In this document: positions 53,213 to 62,265 of the stretch, in pieces | How positions within the stretch are numbered: the stretch's first letter is position 1 | How the letters are laid out: the number at the start of each line of letters is the position of its first letter | NCBI GenBank assembly: GCA_028820325.1 | Contig: JAPPJO010000020.1 | Coordinates: forward strand, 124,001 to 188,000 | Length of the DNA: 64,000 nt | Reading direction: 5' to 3' | Origin: Gammaproteobacteria bacterium | GTDB lineage: Bacteria > Gemmatimonadota > Gemmatimonadetes > Longimicrobiales > Gaopeijiaceae | Made by a program: the position numbers and the translations under genes | Notes under the pieces: generated by a model | Databases searched by the model: none | The model's input: only the letters and a program-made list of their open reading frames with translations | What the model was told of the DNA's origin: nothing

Positions 53213-54991
53213 ATGCGCGAAATTCCCGCAACAGCTCGACGTCGCACTGCGGGCGCCGCAATGGCCGCCACCCTCGCGATCACCTGCGTCTCCCTTGCCG
53301 TGACCGCGTGCGAAACCGCGGAGGCGCCGGCGCAGGCCAGCACGGCCGGACAGAGCTCCGGGGAGGTGGTCTTCCCCGCCACCAACCGCCCCGACGTGCG
53401 CGGCGTGACCGCGGCCGTGTCGGCCGGCCATCCGCTGGCGGCGGCGGCGGGTCACGAGGTGCTGCGCCGGGGCGGCAACGCCATCGATGCGACGATCGCC
53501 ATGGCGGGGGTGCTGGCCGTGGTGCGTCCGCACATGAACGGCGTCGGGGGTGACGCGTTCATGATCTACTACGAGGCCGAGAGTGGGCGCGTGTATGCGA
53601 TGAACGGCAGCGGGCGCGCCGGCGCGCTGGCCACGCCGGCCCTCTTCGCCGAACGCGAGCTCGACCGGATGCCCGGCAACGGCCCTCTCTCGGTGTCGGT
53701 GCCCGGCGCCGTGGCCGCCTGGGTGGACGCACTTGACCGCTTCGGCACCCGGCCAATGGCGGAGCTGCTGGAGCCCGCCATCGGCTATGCCCGCGACGGC
53801 TTCCCCGTGTCCACCCGGCTGGCCCGCGACATCGCGGGCTCTTCGCGGTCGCTGAACGACCACGCACGGGCGCTCTATCTGCCGGGTGGGGCACCCCCGC
53901 CGGTGGGCAGCCTGCTGCGGAACCCGGCGCTGGCCACCACCCTGGAGCGCATCGCCCGCGACGGAAGAGACGGGTTCTACCAGGGCTTCGTGGCCGACCG
54001 CATCGGCGCCTTTCTGGAGGCGGAGGGAGGCTACGTGCGCGCTCCCGATCTGGCGGCACACACTACCACCTGGGTGGAGCCCCTGCGCGGCGACTACGAG
54101 GACCACACCATGCTGGTGATGCCGCCGAACACCCAGGGCATCGCCCAGCTGCAGCTTTTCGAGATGGCGAAATCGTTCGACATGAAGGAGCTGGGCCACA
54201 ACTCGGCGGGGTATCTCCACACCCTCATCGAGATGAAGAAGCTGGCCTTCGCCGACCGCGACCAGTGGGCCGCCGACCCGGAATTCAGCGACATCCCGCT
54301 CGATCGCCTGCTCGACCCCGACTACCTGGCCCGCCGTGCGGGCATGGTCGACGCGGGCTCCGCGGCCGAGTCGCGCGCGGCGGGCGTGGGCGCGGAGATG
54401 GCCGCGGGCGGCGGCGCGTCGGCGGACGACTCCGGCGACACCGTCTATCTCACCGCCGTGGACCAGTGGGGCAACGCGGTAAGCTGGATCCAGAGCCTGT
54501 TCGCCGGCTTCGGCTCCGGGCTGCTCGAGCCCGAAACGGGGATCGTGCTCCACAACCGGGGCGCACTGTTCAACCTGCAGGCGGGGCATCCCAACATCAT
54601 AGCGCCCGGCAAGCGCCCCTATCACACGCTCTCGCCCATGATGGCGCTCCGCGGCGACGGCAGCTTCGCCTTCACCCTGGGCACGCCCGGAGGCGACAGC
54701 CAGCCGCAGAGCCTGATCCAGATCGTCAACAACATGGTGCTCTTCGGGATGACGCCCCAGGCAGCCATCGAAGCGCCCCGCTTCCGCAGCTACAACGGGC
54801 TCGGGGTGGCCTTCGAGGATCGCGTCGGCGCGTCCGTTCTGGGGGAACTCGGCGCCCTGGGCCACCAGGTCGAGATCGTGCATGGGTGGACGGCCACCTT
54901 CGGGGGCGCCCACATGATCCTCCGGGACCGGGACGGCACCCTTACCGCCGCGTCCGACCCGAGGAGGGAGGCCTACGCCATTGCGTACTGA
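53213..54991 (+). CDS. ggt: Gamma-glutamyltransferase, lipoprotein-anchored
   Basis: Self-processing Ntn-hydrolase that cleaves gamma-glutamyl bonds such as glutathione. The 592-residue precursor has a signal with a lipobox TAC (Cys33), the large-subunit segments GGNAIDATIAMAGVL and the C-terminal small subunit. Predicted cleavage/nucleophile is Thr410 (SGDTVYLTAVDQWGN). The downstream conserved GRGALFNL/YHTLSPM/GTPGGDSQPQ motifs are seen in slightly varied form. Large and small subunits are both present. Ribosome-binding AGGAG at 9 bases. Lipid anchoring is less common than plain export. Confidence 0.9.
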   Translation: MREIPATARRRTAGAAMAATLAITCVSLAVTACETAEAPAQASTAGQSSGEVVFPATNRPDVRGVTAAVSAGHPLAAAAGHEVLRRGGNAIDATIAMAGVLAVVRPHMNGVGGDAFMIYYEAESGRVYAMNGSGRAGALATPALFAERELDRMPGNGPLSVSVPGAVAAWVDALDRFGTRPMAELLEPAIGYARDGFPVSTRLARDIAGSSRSLNDHARALYLPGGAPPPVGSLLRNPALATTLERIARDGRDGFYQGFVADRIGAFLEAEGGYVRAPDLAAHTTTWVEPLRGDYEDHTMLVMPPNTQGIAQLQLFEMAKSFDMKELGHNSAGYLHTLIEMKKLAFADRDQWAADPEFSDIPLDRLLDPDYLARRAGMVDAGSAAESRAAGVGAEMAAGGGASADDSGDTVYLTAVDQWGNAVSWIQSLFAGFGSGLLEPETGIVLHNRGALFNLQAGHPNIIAPGKRPYHTLSPMMALRGDGSFAFTLGTPGGDSQPQSLIQIVNNMVLFGMTPQAAIEAPRFRSYNGLGVAFEDRVGASVLGELGALGHQVEIVHGWTATFGGAHMILRDRDGTLTAASDPRREAYAIAY

Positions 54992-55003
54992 GGAGAACAG
55001 CCC

Positions 55004-55387
55004 ATGACCGCCCTGGCGCGCACCCTGGCCGCGAGCGGGGCCACGCTGGCGCTCCTCGCGGTGGCGCTGGGGGCATTCGGAGCCCATGCCCTGCGCGAAC
55101 GCCTGGAGGCGCGCGACCTCGAGATCTTCGAGACCGCCGTGCGCTACCAGATGTACCACGCGCTCGCGCTGCTGGGAGTCGCGTGGCTGTCGACGCGCCT
55201 GACAGGTCCTCTGACAGGCTGGGCGGGATGGCTGATGGTGGCCGGGACGGCGGTCTTCTCGGGCAGCCTCTACCTGCTCGTACTGACCGGATCCCGCTGG
55301 CTCGGCGCCGTCACGCCCATCGGCGGCGTGCTGCTCATCGCCGGCTGGCTGCTGCTGGTGGTAGCGATCCTGCGCAGCAGCGTCTGA
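55004..55387 (+). CDS. DUF423 family membrane protein
   Basis: A 127-residue four-helix membrane protein of the DUF423/YgdD family, function unknown. Family features ALGAFGAHALRERL near residue 22, the MYHALALLGVAWL helix and the C-terminal SGSLYLLVLTGSRWLGAVTPIGGVLLIAGW are present. It begins 12 bp after ggt with an AGGAG ribosome-binding motif, so the two are probably co-transcribed, but no functional link is known. Confidence 0.93.
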   Translation: MTALARTLAASGATLALLAVALGAFGAHALRERLEARDLEIFETAVRYQMYHALALLGVAWLSTRLTGPLTGWAGWLMVAGTAVFSGSLYLLVLTGSRWLGAVTPIGGVLLIAGWLLLVVAILRSSV

Positions 55388-55424
55388 CCCCGGCGGCTTG
55401 CCCTTCCCTGCTCCAGGATGTCGA

Positions 55425-55457
55425 GTGTTCTAGCTAAGCTAAGCCAAGCTAGAACAC
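55425..55457. terminator. 11-bp inverted repeat between convergent genes, covering a stop codon
   Basis: GTGTTCTAGCT (55425-55435) and its exact reverse complement (55447-55457) flank an 11-base loop. It lies between the DUF423 gene and the convergent LVIVD gene, and its right arm includes the latter's stop codon (55449-55451). No T-tract, so a terminator role is by position only. Confidence 0.45.
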
Positions 55458-57356
55458 GACCCGTTTCGGCCTCAGCTCCGTGATCCAGATTCCCGAGTTG
55501 AGATCCGACGAGTAGATGCGGCCCTTGTGGATCTGAGCTCCCCAGGTCATGGGCCAGTTGGGCACCACCATGTCGCCGTCCCGGGGCACGAACGCTGCGA
55601 CCTCCCTGCCCTGCTCGTAGAGGTTGCCGCGCAGCTCCCCGGAGATGTCCAGGACGCGCAGCCCCGCCTGGTAGTAGCCAAGGTAAAGGCGATCACCCTC
55701 GGCCCAGACGTTGTGCACTCCCGCCTCCGGCACCTCGTACCAGGCCACCTCGACCGGGTTCTCGATGTCGGAGTAGTCCACCACGTGGATGAAGCCGCGC
55801 GCCTCGATGGGCCGCTCCGGGTCCCATCCCGGCGGGAAGATCTCGTCGCCGAGATACAGATAGCGGCCGTGGCGCCAGGCCACGTGGGTGTTGCCGATCG
55901 GGTACTTGAACTGGCTCACGAAGGCGGGCTCGCGCGCGGTGCCCTGATGGGTGCCCGCCCCCACGTCCAGCATGATCACGCCGTCGTTCCAGTACGAGAG
56001 GTAGGCGTAGCCGTCCTGCACGATGACGTCGTGCAGCGTCTTGCCCTGCTTGTCGAGCCCCCAGCGGCCCACCTCGACCGGGTTGGCCGGGTCGGAGATG
56101 TCGATGATGTGCATCTCGGAGGTGCCGTTGTGGCAGGCGTAGACGAGGTTCTCGTCGCCCAGGATCCAGACGTTGTGCACCCCTCCGGTCAGGGTCTCGT
56201 CGTAGCGGGAGATGATCTCCGGGTGGGCCGGGTCGGCGAGGTCGAGGAGCACCATGCCGTTGCGGCGATTGGAGGCGCCCTCGCGGGTGACGATCCCGAT
56301 GTGGTTGTCGGGATGGATCTTCACGTCGTTGATGCGGCGCGCGTCCAGCTGGATCGAGTCCGTGAGGACGGGCGCGCCGCTGTCGGTGACGTCCCACACC
56401 TTCATCCAGTCGTGCATGTAGGTACCCACGTAGACGTAGTCGCGCCCGTCCACGCCCTCGAACACCCACATGTCACCCGAGTGGTGCGAGGAGATCGGTC
56501 CCCTCCCCACCTGGATCAGCTCCGAATCCGAGATGCGCTCGGTCACCTCGACGTTGGCGGTGCGCACCACGCCTTCCCCGATAACCGCGTAGACGACGTA
56601 GCGTCCCGGGTCCTCGGCCACGAACACGCCCTCGGCTCCGTCGGCGTCGATCTGGGCCCCCACCCCCGCCACCGTCCACGCGGGCAGCAGCTCGGGGCCG
56701 CCCGCGCCCGAAGGCAGGTTCGCACCGGCCCGGAAGCGCACCACGTCGCCGGTGCGCACCGTGGAGGCCGCGGGCTCGAGCGAGTACGAGAATCCCGGGT
56801 CCGCCTCCACGCTGACTTCCACTTCCTCCTCCGCGACGCCCGACCGGACCGTGATGGTCGCGCTTCCGGGGGCGAGGCCGTACACGCGCCCGAGCGCGTC
56901 CACGCTGGCCACCGCGGGCGCGTCGGAGGTGAAGGATGCCACCGGCGCGGTCAGCGCCTCCCCCAGCCGGGTGGTGGCCGCGAGCGATATGGGCGCGCTG
57001 GTGCCCACGACGATCGCCCCGGGCGCGGCCACCTCCAGGGTGGCGGCCCCCAGCTGCGGCACCGTCAGGTCGGCGAACCCCACCACCGTGCCCCCGACCA
57101 TGGCGGCCACCTGGGCCTTCCCCGGCCTGAGGCCGGTCACCTGGCCGGACGCATCCACCGACACCAGCTCGGGGGTGACGGCCACCCAGGTGACGGCGGC
57201 GCCCTCGATGACCGCCCCTTCGGCGTCCAGGACCCGGGCGGTGAGCGGCAGCACCGCGTCGACGCCGACTTCCGCGCTGGCGGGGAGCACTTCCACGCGA
57301 TCCGGCGCGGCCTGAACCGCGACGGCCAATGCGAACACATGAGCGAAGGACATCAT
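55449..57356 (-). CDS. Surface protein with Big2-like and LVIVD-type propeller repeats
   Basis: A 635-residue exported protein. It has a short signal (about 1-16), three Ig-like (Big_2-type) modules in the first ~280 residues (VSVDASGQVTGLRPGKAQVAAM, VASVDALGRVYGLAPGSATITV and a third), then a propeller of LVIVD-type repeats. Recurring cues are KVWDVTDSGAPVLTDS, MVLLDLADPAHPEII, MHIIDISDPANPVEV, IHVVDYSDIENPVEV and VLDISG. Two ATGs at the start make 57356 or 57353 equally likely. Binding-type surface protein; ligand unknown. Confidence 0.85.
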   Translation of the reverse strand: MMSFAHVFALAVAVQAAPDRVEVLPASAEVGVDAVLPLTARVLDAEGAVIEGAAVTWVAVTPELVSVDASGQVTGLRPGKAQVAAMVGGTVVGFADLTVPQLGAATLEVAAPGAIVVGTSAPISLAATTRLGEALTAPVASFTSDAPAVASVDALGRVYGLAPGSATITVRSGVAEEEVEVSVEADPGFSYSLEPAASTVRTGDVVRFRAGANLPSGAGGPELLPAWTVAGVGAQIDADGAEGVFVAEDPGRYVVYAVIGEGVVRTANVEVTERISDSELIQVGRGPISSHHSGDMWVFEGVDGRDYVYVGTYMHDWMKVWDVTDSGAPVLTDSIQLDARRINDVKIHPDNHIGIVTREGASNRRNGMVLLDLADPAHPEIISRYDETLTGGVHNVWILGDENLVYACHNGTSEMHIIDISDPANPVEVGRWGLDKQGKTLHDVIVQDGYAYLSYWNDGVIMLDVGAGTHQGTAREPAFVSQFKYPIGNTHVAWRHGRYLYLGDEIFPPGWDPERPIEARGFIHVVDYSDIENPVEVAWYEVPEAGVHNVWAEGDRLYLGYYQAGLRVLDISGELRGNLYEQGREVAAFVPRDGDMVVPNWPMTWGAQIHKGRIYSSDLNSGIWITELRPKRVVF

Positions 57357-57421
57357 CTGGTTTACCTCGGATGACGGAACGTGATGGCAGGCTGCCTCTT
57401 GCGGCCCGCGACCTCTCGAAG

Positions 57422-57495
57422 TGCCCCCGGCAGGACTCGAACCTGCGGCCCCCGGATTAGGAATCCGGTGCTCTGTCCACCTGAGCTACGGAGGC
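57422..57495 (-). tRNA. tRNA-Arg (anticodon CCU)
   Basis: On the - strand the 74-nt cloverleaf has acceptor GCCTCCG paired with CGGGGGC (one G-U pair), a D-arm, an anticodon stem CCGGA/TCCGG with loop TTCCTAA giving anticodon CCT (reads AGG), and a T-arm with the GGTTCGAGTCC loop. The discriminator base is A. The 3' CCA is not encoded. Confidence 0.95.
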
Positions 57496-57524
57496 GCGCG
57501 AACCCCATTCTACCGCCGTCCGCT

Positions 57525-58139
57525 TCAGCGGAGCAACGCCACCACCGCGAAGCCCGCCACCAGCAGAATGCCGAAGAGCCAGGTGAAGGTGTTGAAATGG
57601 CGATCGATCGCGCCCCGCAACGCGGAGCCCCATCGGTAGACCAGACCTCCGAGCACGAAGAAGCGCAGTCCCCGCGAGACGCAACTGGCCAGCACGAACA
57701 CCGGGAAATCGATGGCGAAGACCCCGGCCGAGAGCGTGAACACCTTGTACGGAAGCGGAGTCAGGCCCGCCAGGAAGATCACCCAGAAGTCGTAGCGCCC
57801 GTAGAGTTCCTGGACGCGCGCGAAGCTCTCCGGCGACACCCCGGGGACATGGTCGAAGAAGAACTGGCCGAAGAGGTGCCACGCGCCCGCCCCGATGCCG
57901 TAGCCGATCACGCCGCCCAGGACCGACGCCGCCGTGGTCAGCGCCGCGAAGCGCATGGACGCCGCCGGAGCGCCCAGGCAGAGCGCCAGCAGCAGCGGAT
58001 CGGGCGGAATCGGGAACACCGACGACTCGGCCAGCGCGAGCACCGCAAGCGCCCAGGCGCCGTACGGCGTCCCGGCCCAGCTCAGCACCCAGTCGTAGAG
58101 ACGGCGTATCAGGGAGCGGGATCCATCGTCAGGTCCCAC
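57525..58139 (-). CDS. YqaA/DedA-like membrane protein
   Basis: A 204-residue VTT/SNARE-associated family membrane protein resembling YqaA. The diagnostic ALAVLALAESSVFPIPPDPLL near residue 25 and FLAGLTPLPYKVFTLSAGVF near 115 are present among about five helices. A GTG at 58139 is chosen as start, overlapping the end of surE by 31 bp; later in-frame codons would cut the first helix. Second DedA-superfamily gene in the window, after the one at 16.6 kb. Confidence 0.87.
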   Translation of the reverse strand: MGPDDGSRSLIRRLYDWVLSWAGTPYGAWALAVLALAESSVFPIPPDPLLLALCLGAPAASMRFAALTTAASVLGGVIGYGIGAGAWHLFGQFFFDHVPGVSPESFARVQELYGRYDFWVIFLAGLTPLPYKVFTLSAGVFAIDFPVFVLASCVSRGLRFFVLGGLVYRWGSALRGAIDRHFNTFTWLFGILLVAGFAVVALLR

Positions 58140-58867
58140 GCCCGCACCTCCTCGAGAAGCCTGTAGTTGGTGAGGTCGAGATGGAGGGGGGTCACCGAAA
58201 CGTAGCCCTCCTCCACGGCACGGAAATCCGAATCGGCGGAGCCGCTCCACGCCGGCGTGGACGCCCCGATCCAGTAGTACTCCTTTCCCATCGGATCGTG
58301 GCCGCGCATCAGCGAATCGCTGTACCTGCGGCGGCCCAGCCGGGTGACCCGCACCCCCTTCGCCTCCGCCGGCGGAATCGGGGGGAGGTTGACGTTGAAG
58401 AGCGTGTCGGTGGGGAAAGGTCTGTCAAGCACCTGCTTCAGGAGGTCGGACAGAGGCTCGGACCAGCCCAGTCCCTCCGTCAGGTCGCGTCCGGCGTACG
58501 ACACCGCGACCGACGGAATGCCGAGCACGGTCGCTTCCATTGCGGCCGCCACCGTTCCCGAATAGAGGACATCCTCTCCCATGTTCGACCCGTGGTTGAC
58601 GCCGGAGAAGCAGACCGTGGGACGCTCCTCCAGCAGCGCGCTCAGCGCCAGGATGACGCAGTCCGTGGGCGTGCCGTCGACTACGGAAACGCCCCCGGGG
58701 CCCGTTCGGGCGCGTAGCGGAAGGTGCAGCGTGAGCGAGTGGCTGGTCGCGCTCTGCTCGCGGTCGGGCGCCACAACATGCACCGAGCCGAGCCGTCGTG
58801 CGGCGCTCTGAAGAATGGCCAGGCCCGGAGCCATGTAGCCGTCATCGTTCGTGCACAGGATGTGCAT
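58109..58867 (-). CDS. surE: 5'/3'-nucleotidase SurE
   Basis: Metal-dependent nucleoside monophosphatase important in stationary phase. The 252-residue protein starts MHILCTNDDGYMAPG with the metal ligands Asp8/Asp9, has SATSHSLTLHLPLR near 44, and CFSGVNHGSNMGEDVLYSGTV near 85. Full length. It follows the MerR gene by 10 bp on the same strand. Confidence 0.96.
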   Translation of the reverse strand: MHILCTNDDGYMAPGLAILQSAARRLGSVHVVAPDREQSATSHSLTLHLPLRARTGPGGVSVVDGTPTDCVILALSALLEERPTVCFSGVNHGSNMGEDVLYSGTVAAAMEATVLGIPSVAVSYAGRDLTEGLGWSEPLSDLLKQVLDRPFPTDTLFNVNLPPIPPAEAKGVRVTRLGRRRYSDSLMRGHDPMGKEYYWIGASTPAWSGSADSDFRAVEEGYVSVTPLHLDLTNYRLLEEVRAWDLTMDPAP

Positions 58868-58877
58868 GCGCGTCCGG

Positions 58878-59249
58878 TCAGGAATCGCCGGTCTGGCCGG
58901 GGACGGAGAGGATGTCCATCAACTCCGCCAGGTCGCTCTTGAGCTGGCCGCGAAGTTCGGGAGCGAGCGCCGCCTTGCGGGCCTCCTGGAGGCCTCCCGT
59001 CCTGCGCATCCGGGCCAGTTCCTGGCGGGCACCCTCCACGGTGTACTTGTCTTCGTAGAGCAGACGCTTGAGCAGGAGCACCAGTTCGACCTCCCGCGGC
59101 CGATAGACCCGGTTGCCGGCCTGGTTCTTCACGGGTCGAAGCAGCTCGAATCGTGTTTCCCAGTAGCGCAGCACATGCGCCTGGATGCCGGTGAGGTCGC
59201 ATACTTCGCCGATGGAATAGTACGCGCGTTGCGCGATCGGTTCGTTCAA
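58878..59249 (-). CDS. MerR-family transcriptional regulator
   Basis: A 123-residue regulator with an N-terminal winged-helix MerR domain (YYSIGEVCDLTGIQAHVLRYWE, then NRVYRPREVELVLLLKRLL) and a short C-terminal helix region. There are no cysteines that would bind metal in the C-terminal part. Its effector is unknown. It is placed between gpsA and surE in a housekeeping operon, so it may act on the operon or be a passenger. Confidence 0.88.
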   Translation of the reverse strand: MNEPIAQRAYYSIGEVCDLTGIQAHVLRYWETRFELLRPVKNQAGNRVYRPREVELVLLLKRLLYEDKYTVEGARQELARMRRTGGLQEARKAALAPELRGQLKSDLAELMDILSVPGQTGDS

Positions 59250-59283
59250 TGGCTCCTCCCGGGCCCCGGGACCGGAGACGCGG

Positions 59284-60303
59284 TCACGACCAGTGCTCCG
59301 GCTTGGGATCCCGCATCATGAGGTTGTTCGCCGCCTCGGCAGGGTCTGTTCTCCCCATCAGGATATCGTAAACCTGGTCGCAGATCGGCATCTCCACCCG
59401 ATACCTGGCGGCCAGCTCGTGCACGGCTTCGGCCGTCTTCACCCCCTCCGCCACCGCCGTCATCCCGCCCAGGATGTCGTCCAGGGTGCGCCCCCGTCCG
59501 AGCTCGTAGCCCACGGTGCGGTTGCGGCTCACGTGGCCGGTGCAGGTAAGGACCAGATCGCCCATTCCCGCCAGTCCGAAAAAGGTGGGTGGACGGGCGC
59601 CCATGGCAACCCCGAGCCGGGTTATTTCGGCCAAGCCGCGGGTGATCAGCGCACAGAGCGTGTTGTGCCCGAAGCCGTGGCCAGCCACCACCCCGGCGGC
59701 GAGCGCGATCACGTTCTTGAGCGCGCCGCCCAGTTCGACGCCGATCACGTCGTCGTTGGTGTAGACGCGAAAGCTGGGCCCCTGCAGGGCGGCCTGGACC
59801 AGCAGGCGGGCTTCCTCCGACCGGCTCGCCGCCACCACCGCGGTGGGCTGGCCGCGCACCACCTCCGCCGCGAAGCTCGGACCCGAGAGCACGGTCAGGC
59901 GCTCGCTCTGTCGCGGCGTGAGCAGCTCGGCCATCACCTCGTCCATGCGCCGCAAGGTCGCGATCTCGATCCCCTTGGAGGCGGACACGACCACGGCATC
60001 GGGTTCCAGGAAGCGGGCGGCGCCACCCACCACAGCCCCGGCGTACTGGGCCGGGCTCACCGACATGACGATCTCCGCGCCGGCGACGGCCCGTTCCATC
60101 TTGCCGGTCGCGTCCAGTTCGCGCGGAAGTTCGATGCCGGGCAGGAAGCACTGGTTCTCGCCGCCCTCCCGGATCTGCTGCACGACCTCCGGCTCGCGCG
60201 CCCACAGGCAGACATCGTGCCCCCTGTCGGCGGCAAGCGCCGCCAGCGCCGTCCCCCAGCTGCCGGCCCCCAGCACGCCGATCCTGCAGGCCGAATCAGC
60301 CAC
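59284..60303 (-). CDS. gpsA: Glycerol-3-phosphate dehydrogenase [NAD(P)+]
   Basis: Makes sn-glycerol 3-phosphate for phospholipids. The 339-residue protein starts with the Rossmann loop IGVLGAGSWGTALA and has PSFAAEV near 145, the catalytic-region GALKNVIALAAGV near 190 with its Lys, and GLAGMGDLVLTCTG near 250. GTG start at 60303 overlaps the plsY stop by 8 bp. With plsY and plsX (10.8 kb) the window holds most of the phosphatidic-acid entry route. Confidence 0.96.
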   Translation of the reverse strand: MADSACRIGVLGAGSWGTALAALAADRGHDVCLWAREPEVVQQIREGGENQCFLPGIELPRELDATGKMERAVAGAEIVMSVSPAQYAGAVVGGAARFLEPDAVVVSASKGIEIATLRRMDEVMAELLTPRQSERLTVLSGPSFAAEVVRGQPTAVVAASRSEEARLLVQAALQGPSFRVYTNDDVIGVELGGALKNVIALAAGVVAGHGFGHNTLCALITRGLAEITRLGVAMGARPPTFFGLAGMGDLVLTCTGHVSRNRTVGYELGRGRTLDDILGGMTAVAEGVKTAEAVHELAARYRVEMPICDQVYDILMGRTDPAEAANNLMMRDPKPEHWS

Positions 60304-60931
60304 CTTCGTCTCGCCGGGCCCGGCGATCGGCGTGTATGCGCTTTTCCTCCCCCCGCAGCAGCCGGCCGATGTTGGACCGGTGCGCCCAGATGACGAAGGC
60401 GCCGGCCAGGATCGCAAACCCCGTGACCCAGGGATCCGCCGCGCGACCCGCTGCATTCCCAGCCAGCACCGTCGCCGGAAGCGCGACCGCCGCCGCGATC
60501 GATGCCAGCGAGACGATGCCCCGCATCGCCAGGACCATCGCCCAGACCAGCGCGGCGGCCAACACGGCGAGCGGCGACAGCGCGAGAAAGGCTCCGGCGG
60601 CGGTGGCCACGCCCTTCCCGCCCCGGAAGCGCACCCAGCAGGAGAAGGTGTGGCCGAGGATCGCGGCCGCCCCGTAGGCTGCGGCCCATCCGTCCGCGGC
60701 GCCGCCGTCAAGCATCGGAAACAGCCAGGCCGGCAGCCAGCCCTTGGCGACGTCCACCAGTCCCACCGGCACTGCCACGCGCAATCCCATCGCGCGGTAG
60801 ACGTTGGTCGCGCCCAGGTTGCCGCTCCCCTCGCGCCGCAGGTCCATTCCGCCGATCATCTTCCCCACCACGAAGCTGGTGGGGAGCGATCCCGCAAGAT
60901 AGGCGGCCAGCACCCAGATCAGCGGGGTCAT
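60296..60931 (-). CDS. plsY: Acyl-phosphate:glycerol-3-phosphate acyltransferase
   Basis: Membrane enzyme using PlsX-made acyl-phosphate to acylate glycerol 3-phosphate. The 211-residue protein has AAYLAGSLPTSFVVGK near 10, GSGNLGATNVYRAMG near 36 and FRGGKGVATAAGAF near 103, the three conserved loops. ATG at 60931 overlaps the der stop (ATGA). Its downstream overlap with gpsA places substrate and acyltransferase production together. Confidence 0.96.
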   Translation of the reverse strand: MTPLIWVLAAYLAGSLPTSFVVGKMIGGMDLRREGSGNLGATNVYRAMGLRVAVPVGLVDVAKGWLPAWLFPMLDGGAADGWAAAYGAAAILGHTFSCWVRFRGGKGVATAAGAFLALSPLAVLAAALVWAMVLAMRGIVSLASIAAAVALPATVLAGNAAGRAADPWVTGFAILAGAFVIWAHRSNIGRLLRGEEKRIHADRRARRDEGG

Positions 60932-62265
60932 CGTCTGCCCGAGCCTCCATCCGCCTTGAAGCGCATCCGCAGCGGGGAGCCGGCCAACGGCCACCGGCTG
61001 CGGAACCCGTTCTCAAGATAGCGAACGTAGGCCGGCTGAATCTCCCTCGGCAGATTGCTGAAGAGGACGAAGGCCGGAGGGGCGACGCCCACCTGCGTGC
61101 CGTAGCGAACCTTCACCGCGCGCCCGCGCGAGTGCGCCGGCGGATGCCGTGCCACGAGCCGCCCCAGCTCCCGGTTCAACTCGGCGGTCGGGATGCGCCG
61201 CTCCCGCTCGGCCTGGACCCGGAGCACGAGATCGAGGGTCCTGCGCACCCGCTGGCCGGTGAGCGCCGAGGTGAAGACGAAGGGCACCCAGCGAAGAAAG
61301 GGGGTTCGCGCGCGCACGACCTTCTCTATTCCGGGCGCCGTAGAGCCGTTTCTCTCGACCAGATCCCACTTGTTTACGACCAGGATGACCCCGCAGCCCG
61401 AGTCCCACGCGGCCTCGGCGACCTTCACGTCCTGCATGTGGATGCCGGAGGCGGCGTCCGTCAGAACCAGGCAGACGTCCGCCTCGCGGATCACCCGGGT
61501 CGCCCGCAGCCACGCGTAGTACTCGATGGAGTCGTGGATGCGGGCCTGGCGGCGGAGCCCGGCGGTGTCCACGAAGACCAGGTTGCGGCCGTGGTAGCGC
61601 ATCGTCGAGTCCACGGCGTCGCGCGTGGTGCCGGCCGTCTCGCTGACCACCATGCGCTCCTCGCCGAAGAGCCGGTTGACGAAGCTCGACTTGCCCACGT
61701 TGGGCTTGCCGATCACCGCCACCCGCACCGTGTCCGGTTCCGCAGGGGCGGCTTCGGGGTCGGGCAGCGCCTCGAGCACCACGTCCAGCAGGTCGCCGCT
61801 TCCCTTCCCGGAGATCGCGCTCACCGGGACCGGCTCGCCGACGCCCAGCGCCCAGAACTCGTGGTGGGAGGTCTCGCGCGGAAGGTTGTCCACCTTGTTC
61901 GCCACCAGCAGGACCGGGCGCTCGCTCAGCCGCAGCAGCGTGGCGAGCTTCTCGTCCAGCGGATGGATGCCGTCCCTGGCGTCGACAACGAAGAGAATCA
62001 GGTCGGCTTCCTCGACCGCCGCCAGCGCCTGGGCGCGCACCGCCCGGTCGAGCGGGCTGTCGCTGCCCTCCACCACCCCGCCCGTGTCGACGAGGAAGAA
62101 ATCCCTTCCCGCCCAGTCGGCGCGGGCGAAGTGCCGGTCCCGCGTCACGCCCGGGGTGTCGTCAACGATCGCCTTGCGCTGTCCCAGAACACGATTGAAG
62201 AGGGTGGATTTGCCCACGTTGGGACGGCCGACGACCGCGACCACCGGGAGCCGGGTGCCGATCAT
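60928..62265 (-). CDS. der: Ribosome biogenesis GTPase Der (EngA)
   Basis: Double GTPase for 50S assembly. The 445-residue protein has GTPase 1 (GRPNVGKST near 14, DTPGVTRD, NKVD) and GTPase 2 (GKPNVGKSS near 185, DTAGLRRQ, NKWDL), then a KH-like C-terminal domain (RGRAVKVRYGTQVGVAPPAFVLF). ATG at 62265 overlaps the DUF512 stop. A longer in-frame reading upstream is the DUF512 gene in another frame and is rejected. Confidence 0.97.
   Translation of the reverse strand: MIGTRLPVVAVVGRPNVGKSTLFNRVLGQRKAIVDDTPGVTRDRHFARADWAGRDFFLVDTGGVVEGSDSPLDRAVRAQALAAVEEADLILFVVDARDGIHPLDEKLATLLRLSERPVLLVANKVDNLPRETSHHEFWALGVGEPVPVSAISGKGSGDLLDVVLEALPDPEAAPAEPDTVRVAVIGKPNVGKSSFVNRLFGEERMVVSETAGTTRDAVDSTMRYHGRNLVFVDTAGLRRQARIHDSIEYYAWLRATRVIREADVCLVLTDAASGIHMQDVKVAEAAWDSGCGVILVVNKWDLVERNGSTAPGIEKVVRARTPFLRWVPFVFTSALTGQRVRRTLDLVLRVQAERERRIPTAELNRELGRLVARHPPAHSRGRAVKVRYGTQVGVAPPAFVLFSNLPREIQPAYVRYLENGFRSRWPLAGSPLRMRFKADGGSGRR

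Noticed and set aside
51569..55159. A continuous 1196-codon open frame on the - strand across permease and ggt
   Set aside because: It runs antisense to ggt and out of frame with the permease; the translation has arginine/glycine/histidine-rich shadow composition. It reflects high GC, not a gene.
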